The notes beneath the pieces are model-generated. The model was not told the DNA's origin and made no database searches. It worked only from the letters and a program-made list of their open reading frames with translations. A program made the position numbers and the translations under genes. This document shows, piece after piece, positions 1 through 9,023 of a DNA stretch of 64,000 nucleotides. How positions within the stretch are numbered: position 1 is the first letter of the stretch; the number at the start of each line of letters is the position of its first letter. Origin of the DNA: Flavobacterium arcticum (lineage in GTDB: Bacteria > Bacteroidota > Bacteroidia > Flavobacteriales > Flavobacteriaceae); the NCBI RefSeq assembly GCF_003344925.1, contig NZ_CP031188.1, forward strand, positions 2,795,001 through 2,859,000, given 5' to 3'.

Positions 1-140
1 TGGGTTGCCCCATTCGGATATCTGCGGATTAATTCGTGTGTGCCAATCCCCGCAGCTTTTCGCAGCTTATCACGTCCTTCTTCGCCTCTGAGAGCCACAG
101 GCATTCCCCATACGCCCTTATTTTGCTTATTGTACTTTTG
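1..140 (-). rRNA. 23S ribosomal RNA, 5' end only (partial)
   Basis: Read on the minus strand, this stretch matches the conserved 5' end of bacterial 23S rRNA, including GAATGCC, then AGAGGCGAAGAAGGACGTG, and CCGAATGGGGCAACCCA near the window edge. The rest of the gene lies outside the window. The exact 5' end is an estimate from comparison with the E. coli 23S start. It follows tRNA-Ala in the usual 16S-Ile-Ala-23S order. Confidence 0.93.
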
Positions 141-266
141 TACTGTATAAATATATACAGCACCTTTATGCTTTCTATATTTTTCTACTTTGTTTTTTAT
201 CGCAATATGTCAATGAACTTGTAGCGTATTGCTACTGATAATTATTATCAGCAACTTTAGCTGTTG

Positions 267-340
267 TGGAGAATATCGGAGTCGAACCGATGACCTCCTG
301 CGTGCAAGGCAGGCGCTCTAGCCAGCTGAGCTAATCCCCC
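267..340 (-). tRNA. tRNA-Ala (anticodon TGC)
   Basis: A 74-nt cloverleaf is readable on the minus strand. The acceptor arm GGGGGAT pairs with ATTCTCC using two G-U pairs, the D-arm begins TAGCTCAGC, and the anticodon loop CTTGCAC sits between CCTGC and GCAGG. The discriminator base is A and CCA is not encoded. It is the second tRNA of the rRNA spacer. Confidence 0.97.
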
Positions 341-474
341 GTGTTTGTTGCTTGTTACCAGTAGCAGTTTGCAGCATATGATAACGTGCTCACTTTACGT
401 GTAATCACTCAACTTCTAAAATTTCCTTTTCTTTTGAATTGAAGAGCTTTTTTTATGCCATATGGCGTAATTAG

Positions 475-548
475 TAGTCCCGGGCAGACTCGAACTGCCG
501 ACCCCAACATTATCAGTGTTGTACTCTAACCAGCTGAGCTACGAGACT
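475..548 (-). tRNA. tRNA-Ile (anticodon GAT)
   Basis: A 74-nt cloverleaf is readable on the minus strand. The acceptor AGTCTCG pairs with CGGGACT, the D-arm begins TAGCTCAGC, and the anticodon loop CTGATAA lies between CAACA and TGTTG. The T-loop is TTCGAGT and CCA is not encoded. It lies between 16S and tRNA-Ala, the usual place for tRNA-Ile in an rRNA spacer. Confidence 0.97.
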
Positions 549-730
549 TTTTAAAGTTTTAAGTATTAGTGGTTAGGTATTAAGATGCAGTGCATCCGCT
601 ATCTTATTACTTGGTACTTAATTCTTTGTACTTTTTCAGCTCTCTTCTTCTTTATTTTATATTTGAACTAACAGCGAGAGTAAGTTGTCTTACTTTTCTC
701 GTTTTTTAACATCTGAGGATCGTGTCTCTA

Positions 731-2247
<1,517 letters not shown>

Positions 2248-2413
2248 GTATATTTTAAATATTTTTACGATCTGTATCTCAGGTGTTTTTTTTCGATAAA
2301 ATCAAGTTTTCTTACTCTCTCTTATGCTGTCAATTCAATATGTCTATGAACGTGTCTTCTTATTCGTATCGCTTAACTATTGTGCCTTGCGGCGTTGTTT
2401 GTTAAAGCGAGTG

Positions 2414-2443
2414 CAAAAGTACAACTTCTTTTTTAACTGGCAA
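2414..2443 (-). promoter_or_regulatory. rRNA promoter nearest 16S
   Basis: On the minus strand TTG (2443-2441) is followed by 19 nt and then TACTTTTG (2421-2414), matching the Bacteroidota primary sigma consensus TTG-N19-TAnnTTTG. A-rich sequence lies just upstream, as in an UP element. Transcription would start about 155 nt before mature 16S. Confidence 0.75.
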
Positions 2444-2536
2444 GCTTTTCTGAAAAAAAATTTACTTTTTTTTCGCTGCCCTTTTTAAGTGTTTTTCAGT
2501 TTTGCAATGATCACCATTCCTCTCGGTTTGGGTGGG

Positions 2537-2569
2537 CAAAGATACTATCTTTTTCCTTTATCTTGCAAA
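2537..2569 (-). promoter_or_regulatory. rRNA promoter, second copy
   Basis: On the minus strand TTTG (2569-2566) is followed by 21 nt and TATCTTTG (2544-2537). The surrounding sequence resembles the other two copies, with an A-tract followed by TTTGCAAG. The spacing is two bases longer than in its neighbours, so it may be weaker. Confidence 0.6.
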
Positions 2570-2696
2570 TCTTTTTTTGCTTTTTTTTAAGGGCTGCCTT
2601 TTTATTTTTTTAAACGCTTACTTATAGTAAGAACCTAATGTTTTTAAGGGTTGCCGTTGTCAATATGTCGTATGAACTTCGCCTTGAATGCGGGTG

Positions 2697-2726
2697 CAAA
2701 TGTAAGAACTTTATTTTCTCTTGCAA
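2697..2726 (-). promoter_or_regulatory. rRNA promoter, third and farthest copy
   Basis: On the minus strand TTG (2726-2724) is followed by exactly 19 nt and TACATTTG (2704-2697). A long A-tract lies directly upstream (2728-2736). It has the same design as the copies at 2414 and 2537, so the operon appears to have three promoters in a row. Confidence 0.7.
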
Positions 2727-3014
2727 GCTTTTTTTTTGCCTTTTTTGAAAGTTTTTGGTAATACTCTGGTAACCTTTACTTTGCATAATGGTAATGTTTT
2801 TAATTTGTAAGCAAGACACATATTGTATCAATAAATTAAAGAATATATACATTATCGCTATACATATATGTGTTAGGTTAATATTTCTAAAATTGGACTA
2901 TGAGGTATTTAACCTCTATTTTTTAATATTTAACTTCTAATAATGAAACGCACATACATTTTATTACTTATTATTTAATAAACTATAAAAGTCAAGGTAC
3001 AAAATTGGTAAATG

Positions 3015-3409
3015 ATGAATACACCAACAACTTTATATATAAAACAAACCTCTACCTTGATTACAGTATGCAAACAATACTATAAATTGGAACAGTCGAA
3101 ATGATAAAGCTGAGAATAAACTATTACTAATTAGCATTAACTACTCTTCTAATCACTAGCGCCACCTTATGGAACATGAAAATTTTGAAGACATCTTAGT
3201 AGCTATGGTTATTAATAGAAAAATCTATAGAGAGAAACAATCTAATATTAAACACTACTCATATATACCATATATCTAATAAACTACTATTACTAGAGAA
3301 CCAGTATGAGCTAAATAAAACACTTATTTACATTTGTGTAAACAAAACTTGTAAAATTCTTATTGAAAGAGTAAATGAAGCTATAGTATTAATAAAAGAA
3401 GAATATTAA
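3015..3409 (+). pseudogene. Decayed remnant of a YyaL/DUF255 thioredoxin-domain gene
   Basis: No open frame survives, but translation across frames recovers the family signature in order. A start MNTP..LYIKQTS at 3015 is followed by a frame change near 3055. Next come LQYANNTINW (3061-3090, compare LLQHAHNPVNW) and ENKLLLISINYSS (from 3112), then NH*RHLMEHENFED where the family has CHWCHVMEHESFED. The catalytic CxxC is lost (Cys to Asn, Trp to stop TAG, Cys to Arg). The sequence then reads KIYREKQSNI (compare KVDREERPDI). It jumps to the far C-terminal end, NKTLIYICVNKTCKILIERV, ending at 3409 in another frame. Intact family members are roughly 650-700 residues, so about 80% of the gene has been deleted. 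The family assignment rests on remembered motifs, not a search. Confidence 0.82.
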
Positions 3410-3434
3410 TTTTTAGAATACAAATACTATATAA

Positions 3435-3467
3435 AACAAAAAAGCCCTATGAAAAAATCATAGGGCT
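3435..3467 (-). terminator. Rho-independent terminator after tRNA-His
   Basis: A perfect 10-bp stem, AGCCCTATGA (3443-3452) with TCATAGGGCT (3458-3467), has a 5-nt A-rich loop. On the minus strand it is followed by a T-run. It lies 5 nt beyond the tRNA-His 3' end. Confidence 0.85.
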
Positions 3468-3472
3468 GAAAG

Positions 3473-3547
3473 GGTGAAAGAGGGGTCTCGAACCCCCGAC
3501 CTTCGGTACCACAAACCGACGCTCTAACCAACTGAGCTACATTCACC
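3473..3547 (-). tRNA. tRNA-His (anticodon GTG)
   Basis: On the minus strand the acceptor GTGAATG pairs with CTTTCAC apart from one T-T mismatch. The anticodon loop TTGTGGT lies between TCGGT and ACCGA. The extra G at 3547 (position -1) faces discriminator C at 3473, the identity mark of tRNA-His. CCA is not encoded. A terminator follows directly, so it looks like a single-gene unit. Confidence 0.95.
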
Positions 3548-3610
3548 GTTTGTTTTGTGGGTGCAAATATATGCTCTTTTATGAATTCTACAAAAAAAAA
3601 ATGTTTTTTT

Positions 3611-4327
3611 TTACACTAAATCTCCTAAACTGTTCACTGCCAAATATCTTTCTACTGTATAACCTTCGGCATATTCGGTATTAATTAGCCTACCGAGATC
3701 TTGCGCTCGATAATATATGCTTTCTTTAAAGTTCTTGGTTGCTATAGGTGTAACAGGCTCATCACTATTTGGATCATAAAACTGCGACTTATATGCCATT
3801 AAAGATGCGACTTTAATATCTATAAACCCTGTAACATCAACAACGAAATCGGGAACAAGGTTTTTCCATTGTATATAATGGTATACTACTTTAGGTCGCC
3901 AAGCCTGTTGCTCCTGCCCTTCTATAGTTGTCTCTATTTTGCGTAGTCCTGAAAGGAAACAAGCGTCAGATACTAACTTACTGCCTTTACCGTGATCGAT
4001 ATGCCTGTCATCAACTGCATTGCATATTACAATATCGGGCTGGTACTTGCGTATCATTTTTATAACTTCAAGCTGGTGCTGTTCATCATTAGTAAAAAAT
4101 CCATCGCGAAAGCGTAGGTTTTCTCTAACAGATGCTCCTAATATCTTTGAAGCGTTAGCAGCTTCTTCATCTCTAATCTCGGCAGTACCTCGTGTTCCAA
4201 GCTCTCCACGGGTAAGATCTACAATTCCTACTTTTTTACCTAATGAGATTTCTTTGGCTATCGTAGCACCACAGCTCAACTCTACATCGTCGGGGTGTGC
4301 GCCAAAGGCAAGTATATCTAGTTTCAT
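3611..4327 (-). CDS. bshB1: Bacillithiol biosynthesis deacetylase BshB1
   Basis: This is a zinc-dependent LmbE/PIG-L family deacetylase. It should remove acetyl from N-acetylglucosaminyl malate in bacillithiol synthesis, a low-molecular-weight thiol used by Flavobacteria and Firmicutes. The 238-residue protein starts MKLDILAFGAHPDD, so the metal-binding AHPDD motif sits at residues 10-14, and RHIDH near residue 110 supplies a further ligand. I chose the ATG at 4327 rather than one ten codons upstream. It puts the conserved first strand at the N-terminus, and a -7-like TACCTTTG lies 28 nt upstream. It could deacetylate a related sugar, but length and motifs fit BshB1 well. Confidence 0.9.
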   Translation of the reverse strand: MKLDILAFGAHPDDVELSCGATIAKEISLGKKVGIVDLTRGELGTRGTAEIRDEEAANASKILGASVRENLRFRDGFFTNDEQHQLEVIKMIRKYQPDIVICNAVDDRHIDHGKGSKLVSDACFLSGLRKIETTIEGQEQQAWRPKVVYHYIQWKNLVPDFVVDVTGFIDIKVASLMAYKSQFYDPNSDEPVTPIATKNFKESIYYRAQDLGRLINTEYAEGYTVERYLAVNSLGDLV

Positions 4328-4354
4328 GTAATTTAAATTTATTATAACAGTATA

Positions 4355-4362
4355 CAAAGGTA
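4355..4362 (-). promoter_or_regulatory. Candidate -7 element for bshB1
   Basis: TACCTTTG on the minus strand matches TAnnTTTG and lies 28 nt before the chosen bshB1 start. No clear TTG is found 19-21 nt upstream, so the call rests on one element. Confidence 0.4.
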
Positions 4363-4408
4363 GTACTCTATACTAATACTGTATAAGTTTTGTATTCTAA
4401 AACTCTTG

Positions 4409-5479
4409 TTAAATAACCTTACGCATTGTCATGCTTTTATTTACTGTTTCAAAAAATTCCTTTTCAGGATTACTATCTTTCGTTATACCACAACCTATAT
4501 ATAGGTGTGCTTCGTTATCAACTACTTTCATACAGCGTAAATTTACAAATAGGTTTGTATGGTTATTACTACCTGCTGTAAAATCGTGATGCATCTCGCC
4601 TAAATATCCTGAGTAGTATTCACGATTATAACCTTCGTTTTCTAATATAAATTGCATTGCTTCTGCTTTGGGCATACCACATACTGCTGGTGTAGGGTGC
4701 AATTTATTTATTACATCCTCCAAAGCATTGTTATTTTTTAACTCGGCTGTAACATCGGTTTTTATATGTACTATATTTCCTGCTCTAAAAGTATAAGGTG
4801 GTGTAGTGGTAATAGTATCACTATATTCTTGTAGCGAACTCATTATATAGTCAGTAACAATTTGCTGTTCTTCTTTTTCCTTGTTTTCCCAAACTACCTC
4901 TTCTCCTTCTATATATAGTTGAGTACCTGCTAAGGCTACTGTATTTAAGGTTTTATTATCTACTTTTAACAGTTGTTCAGGTGTAGCTCCTGTCCATAAT
5001 CCTGTATCAGGGGTATAAATACAATATCTAAAAGCATTAGGGTATGTATGTAACAAACGTTGATATACTTCTATAATATCAATTTCAGACTCTGAAACTA
5101 TTTCGGTACGAGAAGTAACCAGTTTATTAAATACTCCTGTTTTAATCGCTTTAATACTTTTGGATACAAGATTTTCAAAATTTGCTTTTGCTTCTTCGTT
5201 AATAGCTGGTGCTTCATCTACTTTAGTAGCTACCAAATTCTCTATACTTATTTTGGCTGTAAACACATCGGAAACCTTTGCGGGGATGAATACTTTTTTA
5301 TCTCCACTAAATGGAGCAAAAACAAAACCTACATCGGTAAAAGTATCTAAATAATATTGTGTTGCTTCTTTTTGAAAAATCCCCGTTACACTATCTAAAC
5401 CTGGCTTACAGTATACCACGAAGGGTTTCTTTTCCTTAAGATGTGATTTTATTTTTAAAAAAATATCTGTATCAGTCAT
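4409..5479 (-). CDS. menF: Isochorismate synthase (chorismate-binding enzyme)
   Basis: This 356-residue member of the anthranilate/isochorismate synthase family would convert chorismate to isochorismate, the first committed step toward menaquinone. Typical features are GATPEQLLKV near residue 164, an HPTPAVCGMP segment near 260, and the C-terminal GCGITKDSNPEKEF that binds Mg-chorismate. It is shorter at the N-terminus than E. coli MenF, as is common in this phylum. It lies 12 nt after a hotdog thioesterase gene on the same strand, so the two are probably co-transcribed for menaquinone synthesis. A siderophore role (EntC-like) is possible, but no siderophore genes are seen nearby. Confidence 0.88.
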   Translation of the reverse strand: MTDTDIFLKIKSHLKEKKPFVVYCKPGLDSVTGIFQKEATQYYLDTFTDVGFVFAPFSGDKKVFIPAKVSDVFTAKISIENLVATKVDEAPAINEEAKANFENLVSKSIKAIKTGVFNKLVTSRTEIVSESEIDIIEVYQRLLHTYPNAFRYCIYTPDTGLWTGATPEQLLKVDNKTLNTVALAGTQLYIEGEEVVWENKEKEEQQIVTDYIMSSLQEYSDTITTTPPYTFRAGNIVHIKTDVTAELKNNNALEDVINKLHPTPAVCGMPKAEAMQFILENEGYNREYYSGYLGEMHHDFTAGSNNHTNLFVNLRCMKVVDNEAHLYIGCGITKDSNPEKEFFETVNKSMTMRKVI

Positions 5480-5491
5480 TATCTAGAAGAA

Positions 5492-5917
5492 TTATCGCTT
5501 TTTAGGTAATACCATATTGGTTATTTTACAAAGCGATATTAACCTGCCTTCTTCATCTGTTACTTTTACTTCCCACAAGTGTAGGCTTCTACCTTTATGT
5601 ACTATTCTTGCAGTACCAGTCACCACTCCTTCTCGCTTACTTCTTAAGTGGTTTGCCGATATTTCTATACCTCTTACCTCTTGCAGCTCTGGGTTTACAA
5701 ATAATAACGACGCTGCACTCCCTACACTTTCTGCTAATGCTACCGTTGCCCCACCATGTAATAATCCCATAGGCTGGTGTACACGTGAGTTAACAGGCAT
5801 TTTAGCTTCTAGAAAACCTTCGCCAGCATCAGTATAAACAATTTCGAGAGTTAGCATTAAGGTGTTGTCAGAAAAACGATTGCACATTTCGAGTGCTTTT
5901 TCTTTATCAAATGGCAT
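5492..5917 (-). CDS. Hotdog-fold acyl-CoA thioesterase, probably MenI-like
   Basis: This 141-residue PaaI/YdiI-type thioesterase has the hotdog signature HQPMGLLHGGATVALAES (residues 47-64), with the GG-containing turn and the probable catalytic Glu63. Its gene directly precedes menF. The simplest inference is hydrolysis of 1,4-dihydroxy-2-naphthoyl-CoA in menaquinone synthesis. The family is broad, so another aromatic or acyl-CoA substrate is possible. The start at 5917 (MPFDKEKALEM) is preferred over an upstream ATG at 5971, which would add a hydrophobic stretch unlike the family. Confidence 0.83.
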   Translation of the reverse strand: MPFDKEKALEMCNRFSDNTLMLTLEIVYTDAGEGFLEAKMPVNSRVHQPMGLLHGGATVALAESVGSAASLLFVNPELQEVRGIEISANHLRSKREGVVTGTARIVHKGRSLHLWEVKVTDEEGRLISLCKITNMVLPKKR

Positions 5918-6078
5918 ATTAAAAATTTTGGAATGTAAAAATACAAAAAATGAACCGATGCAATAACACAAAACTAAGAAGAGATAAACAAACTAAAACA
6001 CATAAACCTACGTTTACATTAAAATCGCTTTTAAAAATTTCAAATTAATAGCTACTTTTACCAAAAATTGTTACTGCT

Positions 6079-7635
6079 ATGCGCAACTGTTTACTTTTAT
6101 TTATTGCCGGATTTGTATTACTACTTACCTCTTGTCGCAACGACTTTGAGTTTGAACCGAGTACAGGAAATCTTGGCTTTTCTCGTGATACCGTTTATCT
6201 TGATACTGTTTTTACCAATATTGGTTCGAGTACTTATACCCTAAAAGTATATAACCATAGTGATAAAGACATAAGCATACCTAGTATTCGATTGGGCGAA
6301 GGCGAACAGTCTAAATACCGCCTCATGGTAGATGGGCTACCGGGTAGAGTTTTTAATAATATTGAGCTGCTTGCAAAAGACAGTATGTATGTATTTATAG
6401 AAACAACAATAGATTATACAGAATATACTAATGAAAACACCAACTTTTTATATACTGATAAAATAGAATTTGATAATGGTAATAATTATCAAAAAGTAGA
6501 ACTGGTAACACTGGTACAAGATGCTGTATTTATAAAACCCGACCGTGCATTACCTACTGATATGAAAGAAACGCTTACCATAAGCGGAGCACCATCAGAT
6601 ATACAAGGACATGAACTAGCAACCCCTCAAGAATTGAATTGGACAAATGAAAAACCTTATGTAATATATGGTTATGCTTTAGTACCAAACGGTAGCACGC
6701 TTACTGTTGATGCAGGTGCAAGAGTGCATTTTCATGCCAAATCGGGACTGATTGTAGATGATAGTGGTACTCTTATTATTAATGGTACACAATCGGCTAC
6801 TGAAGAAATGGAGAATGAAGTTGTTTTTGAAGGTGACAGGTTAGAACCTGAATTTTCGGATATTTCAGGGCAATGGAATGGTATATTTTTACTTTCGGGG
6901 CAGGAAAACACTATTAATAACCTTACGCTAAAAAATGCAACGGTTGGCATTTTAATGGATAGGCTTTTTGATGAAACCGTACCAAAATTAACAATAGATA
7001 ATAGTCAACTATATAACTGTACTAATTTTGGAATATTAGCAAGAGGAGCAACACTATCAGGGACTAACCTTGCCATGAATAACTCAGGAGAGGCATCATT
7101 GGCTTGTACATTGGGTGGTACATACAACTTTAAACACTGTACTTTTGCTAACTACTTTAACAGCTTTAACCAAGTACCCGTAGCACTTAATGACTATCAG
7201 GTAATAGATGATGTGCTATACCTTAGCGATATGGATGCCACTTTTGATAACTGTATTATATATGGTTCAGGAAATTATGCCCTTTCTATGGAAAGACAAG
7301 CAGATACCGAAGTAAGTTTTGATTGTAAGTTTAATAACTGTTTAATAAAACTTATAGATTATAGCAATCAATTGAGAAACGAACCATTATATCCGTTTGA
7401 TGGAAACGACATAGCATTAGTACAATATAATAATTGTATAATTGCTGAAAGTTCAAATACTACTCCTGATTTTATAGCACCAAGGGATAATGACCTTAAT
7501 CTTGGTGAGGATTCTGATGCTATAGATGCTGCTACCGATATTGGTATTACCATCGATCTTAATGGTAATGTAAGACCAAACCCTACTACAGGCATACCTG
7601 ACATAGGCGCTTATGAATATTATGTTACAGAATAA
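6079..7635 (+). CDS. Surface lipoprotein with right-handed beta-helix (choice-of-anchor Q type)
   Basis: The 518-residue protein has a lipoprotein signal ending in LLTSC (Cys19), so it should be anchored in the outer or inner membrane. Residues of about 25-150 look like an Ig-like beta domain. From about 190 to 470 the sequence is Asn- and Gly-rich with short repeating strands (for example TINNLTLKNATVGIL), typical of a parallel beta-helix. The end NPTTGIPDIGAYEY is the hallmark of the 'choice-of-anchor Q' group. Such proteins are found on Bacteroidota surfaces and often bind or process polysaccharide, but no catalytic residues can be assigned. It appears monocistronic or paired loosely with the next lipoprotein. 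Confidence 0.75.
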   Translation: MRNCLLLFIAGFVLLLTSCRNDFEFEPSTGNLGFSRDTVYLDTVFTNIGSSTYTLKVYNHSDKDISIPSIRLGEGEQSKYRLMVDGLPGRVFNNIELLAKDSMYVFIETTIDYTEYTNENTNFLYTDKIEFDNGNNYQKVELVTLVQDAVFIKPDRALPTDMKETLTISGAPSDIQGHELATPQELNWTNEKPYVIYGYALVPNGSTLTVDAGARVHFHAKSGLIVDDSGTLIINGTQSATEEMENEVVFEGDRLEPEFSDISGQWNGIFLLSGQENTINNLTLKNATVGILMDRLFDETVPKLTIDNSQLYNCTNFGILARGATLSGTNLAMNNSGEASLACTLGGTYNFKHCTFANYFNSFNQVPVALNDYQVIDDVLYLSDMDATFDNCIIYGSGNYALSMERQADTEVSFDCKFNNCLIKLIDYSNQLRNEPLYPFDGNDIALVQYNNCIIAESSNTTPDFIAPRDNDLNLGEDSDAIDAATDIGITIDLNGNVRPNPTTGIPDIGAYEYYVTE

Positions 7636-7703
7636 TATAACTAACTGATTTTGTGATGAAAAATTTCATAATTTTATAGCTACAAACATTAAACAAACTA
7701 ATT

Positions 7704-8351
7704 ATGAAAAAAATTTACGTTAGTCTTGCTGTAATAGCAATAGCTTTTGCATCATGCAAAAAAGAAGAAAAAGTGGAACCAGAAGCAGCAGAAACCATGA
7801 GCGATACTATTGTTCATGAGGAAATAGCTCCTGAACAACCTATGGACTCTACAGCAATGGCACAAGCTTGGGAAAAATATATGACTCCAAGCGAACCTCA
7901 CAAAATGATGGCTGATGAAGTTGGGAAATGGGATTGCGAAATGACCTTTTGGATGGCTCCTGATGCACCACCAGAAACATATAAATCTATAGCTAATATA
8001 AAAATGATTATGGGAGGTCGTTATCAAGAAAGTATGTACTCAGGCGAAATGATGGGTATGCCTTTTGAAGGTAGAGCTACTGTAGCCTATGATAATGCTG
8101 CCAATGAATACACCTCTACTTGGATAGACAATATGGGCACAGGACTTATGGTTATGAAAGGTAAAATGAAAGAAGGTTCTAACTCTATGACACTTAAAGG
8201 TGAAACTATTGACCCTATGACGGGAAAAACTTGTAACATGCGTGAAGTATATACTATAGTTGACGAAAACACTCGCAAAATGGAAATGTATGATAACAAA
8301 ATGGGCGAGGGACACAAAAACATGGAAATAGTAATGAGAAGAAAAATGTAA
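7704..8351 (+). CDS. DUF1579 domain lipoprotein
   Basis: The 215-residue protein starts MKKIYVSLAVIAIAFASC, a lipoprotein signal with the lipidated Cys at 18, followed by an acidic linker. Residues of about 55-215 match the DUF1579 pattern: an EVGKWDCEMTFWM start, then GGRYQESMYSGEMMGMPFEG and a TSTWIDNMGTG strand, which suggest a lipocalin-like barrel. The protein is very rich in methionine, even within the conserved strands. The function of the family is unknown. A terminator follows at 8376. Confidence 0.8.
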   Translation: MKKIYVSLAVIAIAFASCKKEEKVEPEAAETMSDTIVHEEIAPEQPMDSTAMAQAWEKYMTPSEPHKMMADEVGKWDCEMTFWMAPDAPPETYKSIANIKMIMGGRYQESMYSGEMMGMPFEGRATVAYDNAANEYTSTWIDNMGTGLMVMKGKMKEGSNSMTLKGETIDPMTGKTCNMREVYTIVDENTRKMEMYDNKMGEGHKNMEIVMRRKM

Positions 8352-8375
8352 TTCTAGCTTCCTTTCTAAAATAAT

Positions 8376-8402
8376 AAAATCCGGCTATTGAGTCGGATTT
8401 TT
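8376..8402 (+). terminator. Terminator after the DUF1579 gene
   Basis: The stem AAATCCG (8377-8383) pairs with CGGATTT (8394-8400) around a 10-nt loop and is followed by T residues. It lies 25 nt after the stop codon. Confidence 0.65.
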
Positions 8403-8418
8403 AAATATATTTAATTCA

Positions 8419-8949
8419 ATGAAATTTTATTTTTTAAATATTATAAATAAACTTGAGAAATTCAGTAATGAAATAGATGTCATTGCTTTATTGAGAAATA
8501 ATAATTGGGTATATATTAATGATGAAACATCTGTAGAAAAAATAGTGTATATATTCAGAAAAAATGAAGAATTATTAATCTCCGTAAATGGGAAAGTTGA
8601 CAAGTCTTCTTGGGAATATTTAGGAAATGGGAATTTATTAATTGAAACAAATAAAGAGAGTCATCTTTTTAAAAGTGGTTTTTTAAATAAAGAAGTTTTA
8701 GTATTAAAGATTGATGGTTCTGAAAAATATGCTTGTTTTGTAAGTGAAAATCACTTCGAAATAACAATAAAAAACATTCTCGATTTAAAAGAATATCTTG
8801 CCACAAATAATGAAGAGGAAAATAATCAATACTCAACAGAAAAGATAGAAGCTAATTATGTTGAGGTAATAGATGCTTGCCCTGCTTGTAATTCCAAAGT
8901 TTTAGATGAAGTCTATATCTGTCCAGATTGTGGATTACATTTCAAGTAA
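8419..8949 (+). CDS. Unknown protein with C-terminal zinc ribbon
   Basis: The 176-residue protein has no signal peptide. The N-terminal ~130 residues are rich in beta strands and lysine, with no family I recognise. The C-terminus has two CxxC knuckles (Cys154/157 and Cys168/171, CPAC...CPDCGLHFK), a zinc-ribbon tail like those that bind nucleic acid or another protein. It starts 17 nt after a terminator and has a lower GC content than purL. It may be an accessory gene of recent origin, but nothing nearby says what it does. Confidence 0.65.
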   Translation: MKFYFLNIINKLEKFSNEIDVIALLRNNNWVYINDETSVEKIVYIFRKNEELLISVNGKVDKSSWEYLGNGNLLIETNKESHLFKSGFLNKEVLVLKIDGSEKYACFVSENHFEITIKNILDLKEYLATNNEEENNQYSTEKIEANYVEVIDACPACNSKVLDEVYICPDCGLHFK

Positions 8950-8987
8950 ATACACAAAAACCATTTCCAAATAACCAAATTAATAAC

Positions 8988-8995
8988 TAATTTTG
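8988..8995 (+). promoter_or_regulatory. Candidate -7 element for purL
   Basis: TAATTTTG matches TAnnTTTG and lies 28 nt before the purL ATG. The -33 TTTG is not clear, so this is a partial match. Confidence 0.45.
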
Positions 8996-9023
8996 CGTTT
9001 TCAACAACATAACTACCTTATAG

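Larger units (their letters stand above)
2248..3014. other. Non-coding region upstream of the rRNA operon
   Basis: This is AT-rich sequence with no credible gene. The part from 2248 to about 2740 is the rRNA leader plus the three promoters listed separately, with several A/T homopolymer runs. From about 2740 to 3014 I see only AT-rich sequence with stops in all frames, ending at the decayed YyaL-like gene. The 76-codon minus-strand frame at 2622-2852 overlaps the farthest promoter and has no protein-like features. Confidence 0.6.

Noticed and set aside
2622..2852. 76-codon minus-strand frame
   Set aside because: It covers the farthest rRNA promoter, has low-complexity Lys/Phe composition and no protein-like features.
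3169..3279. Short frame MEHENFED... as a possible small gene
   Set aside because: It is the surviving piece of the decayed YyaL-like gene and matches only the middle of that family's N-terminal domain.
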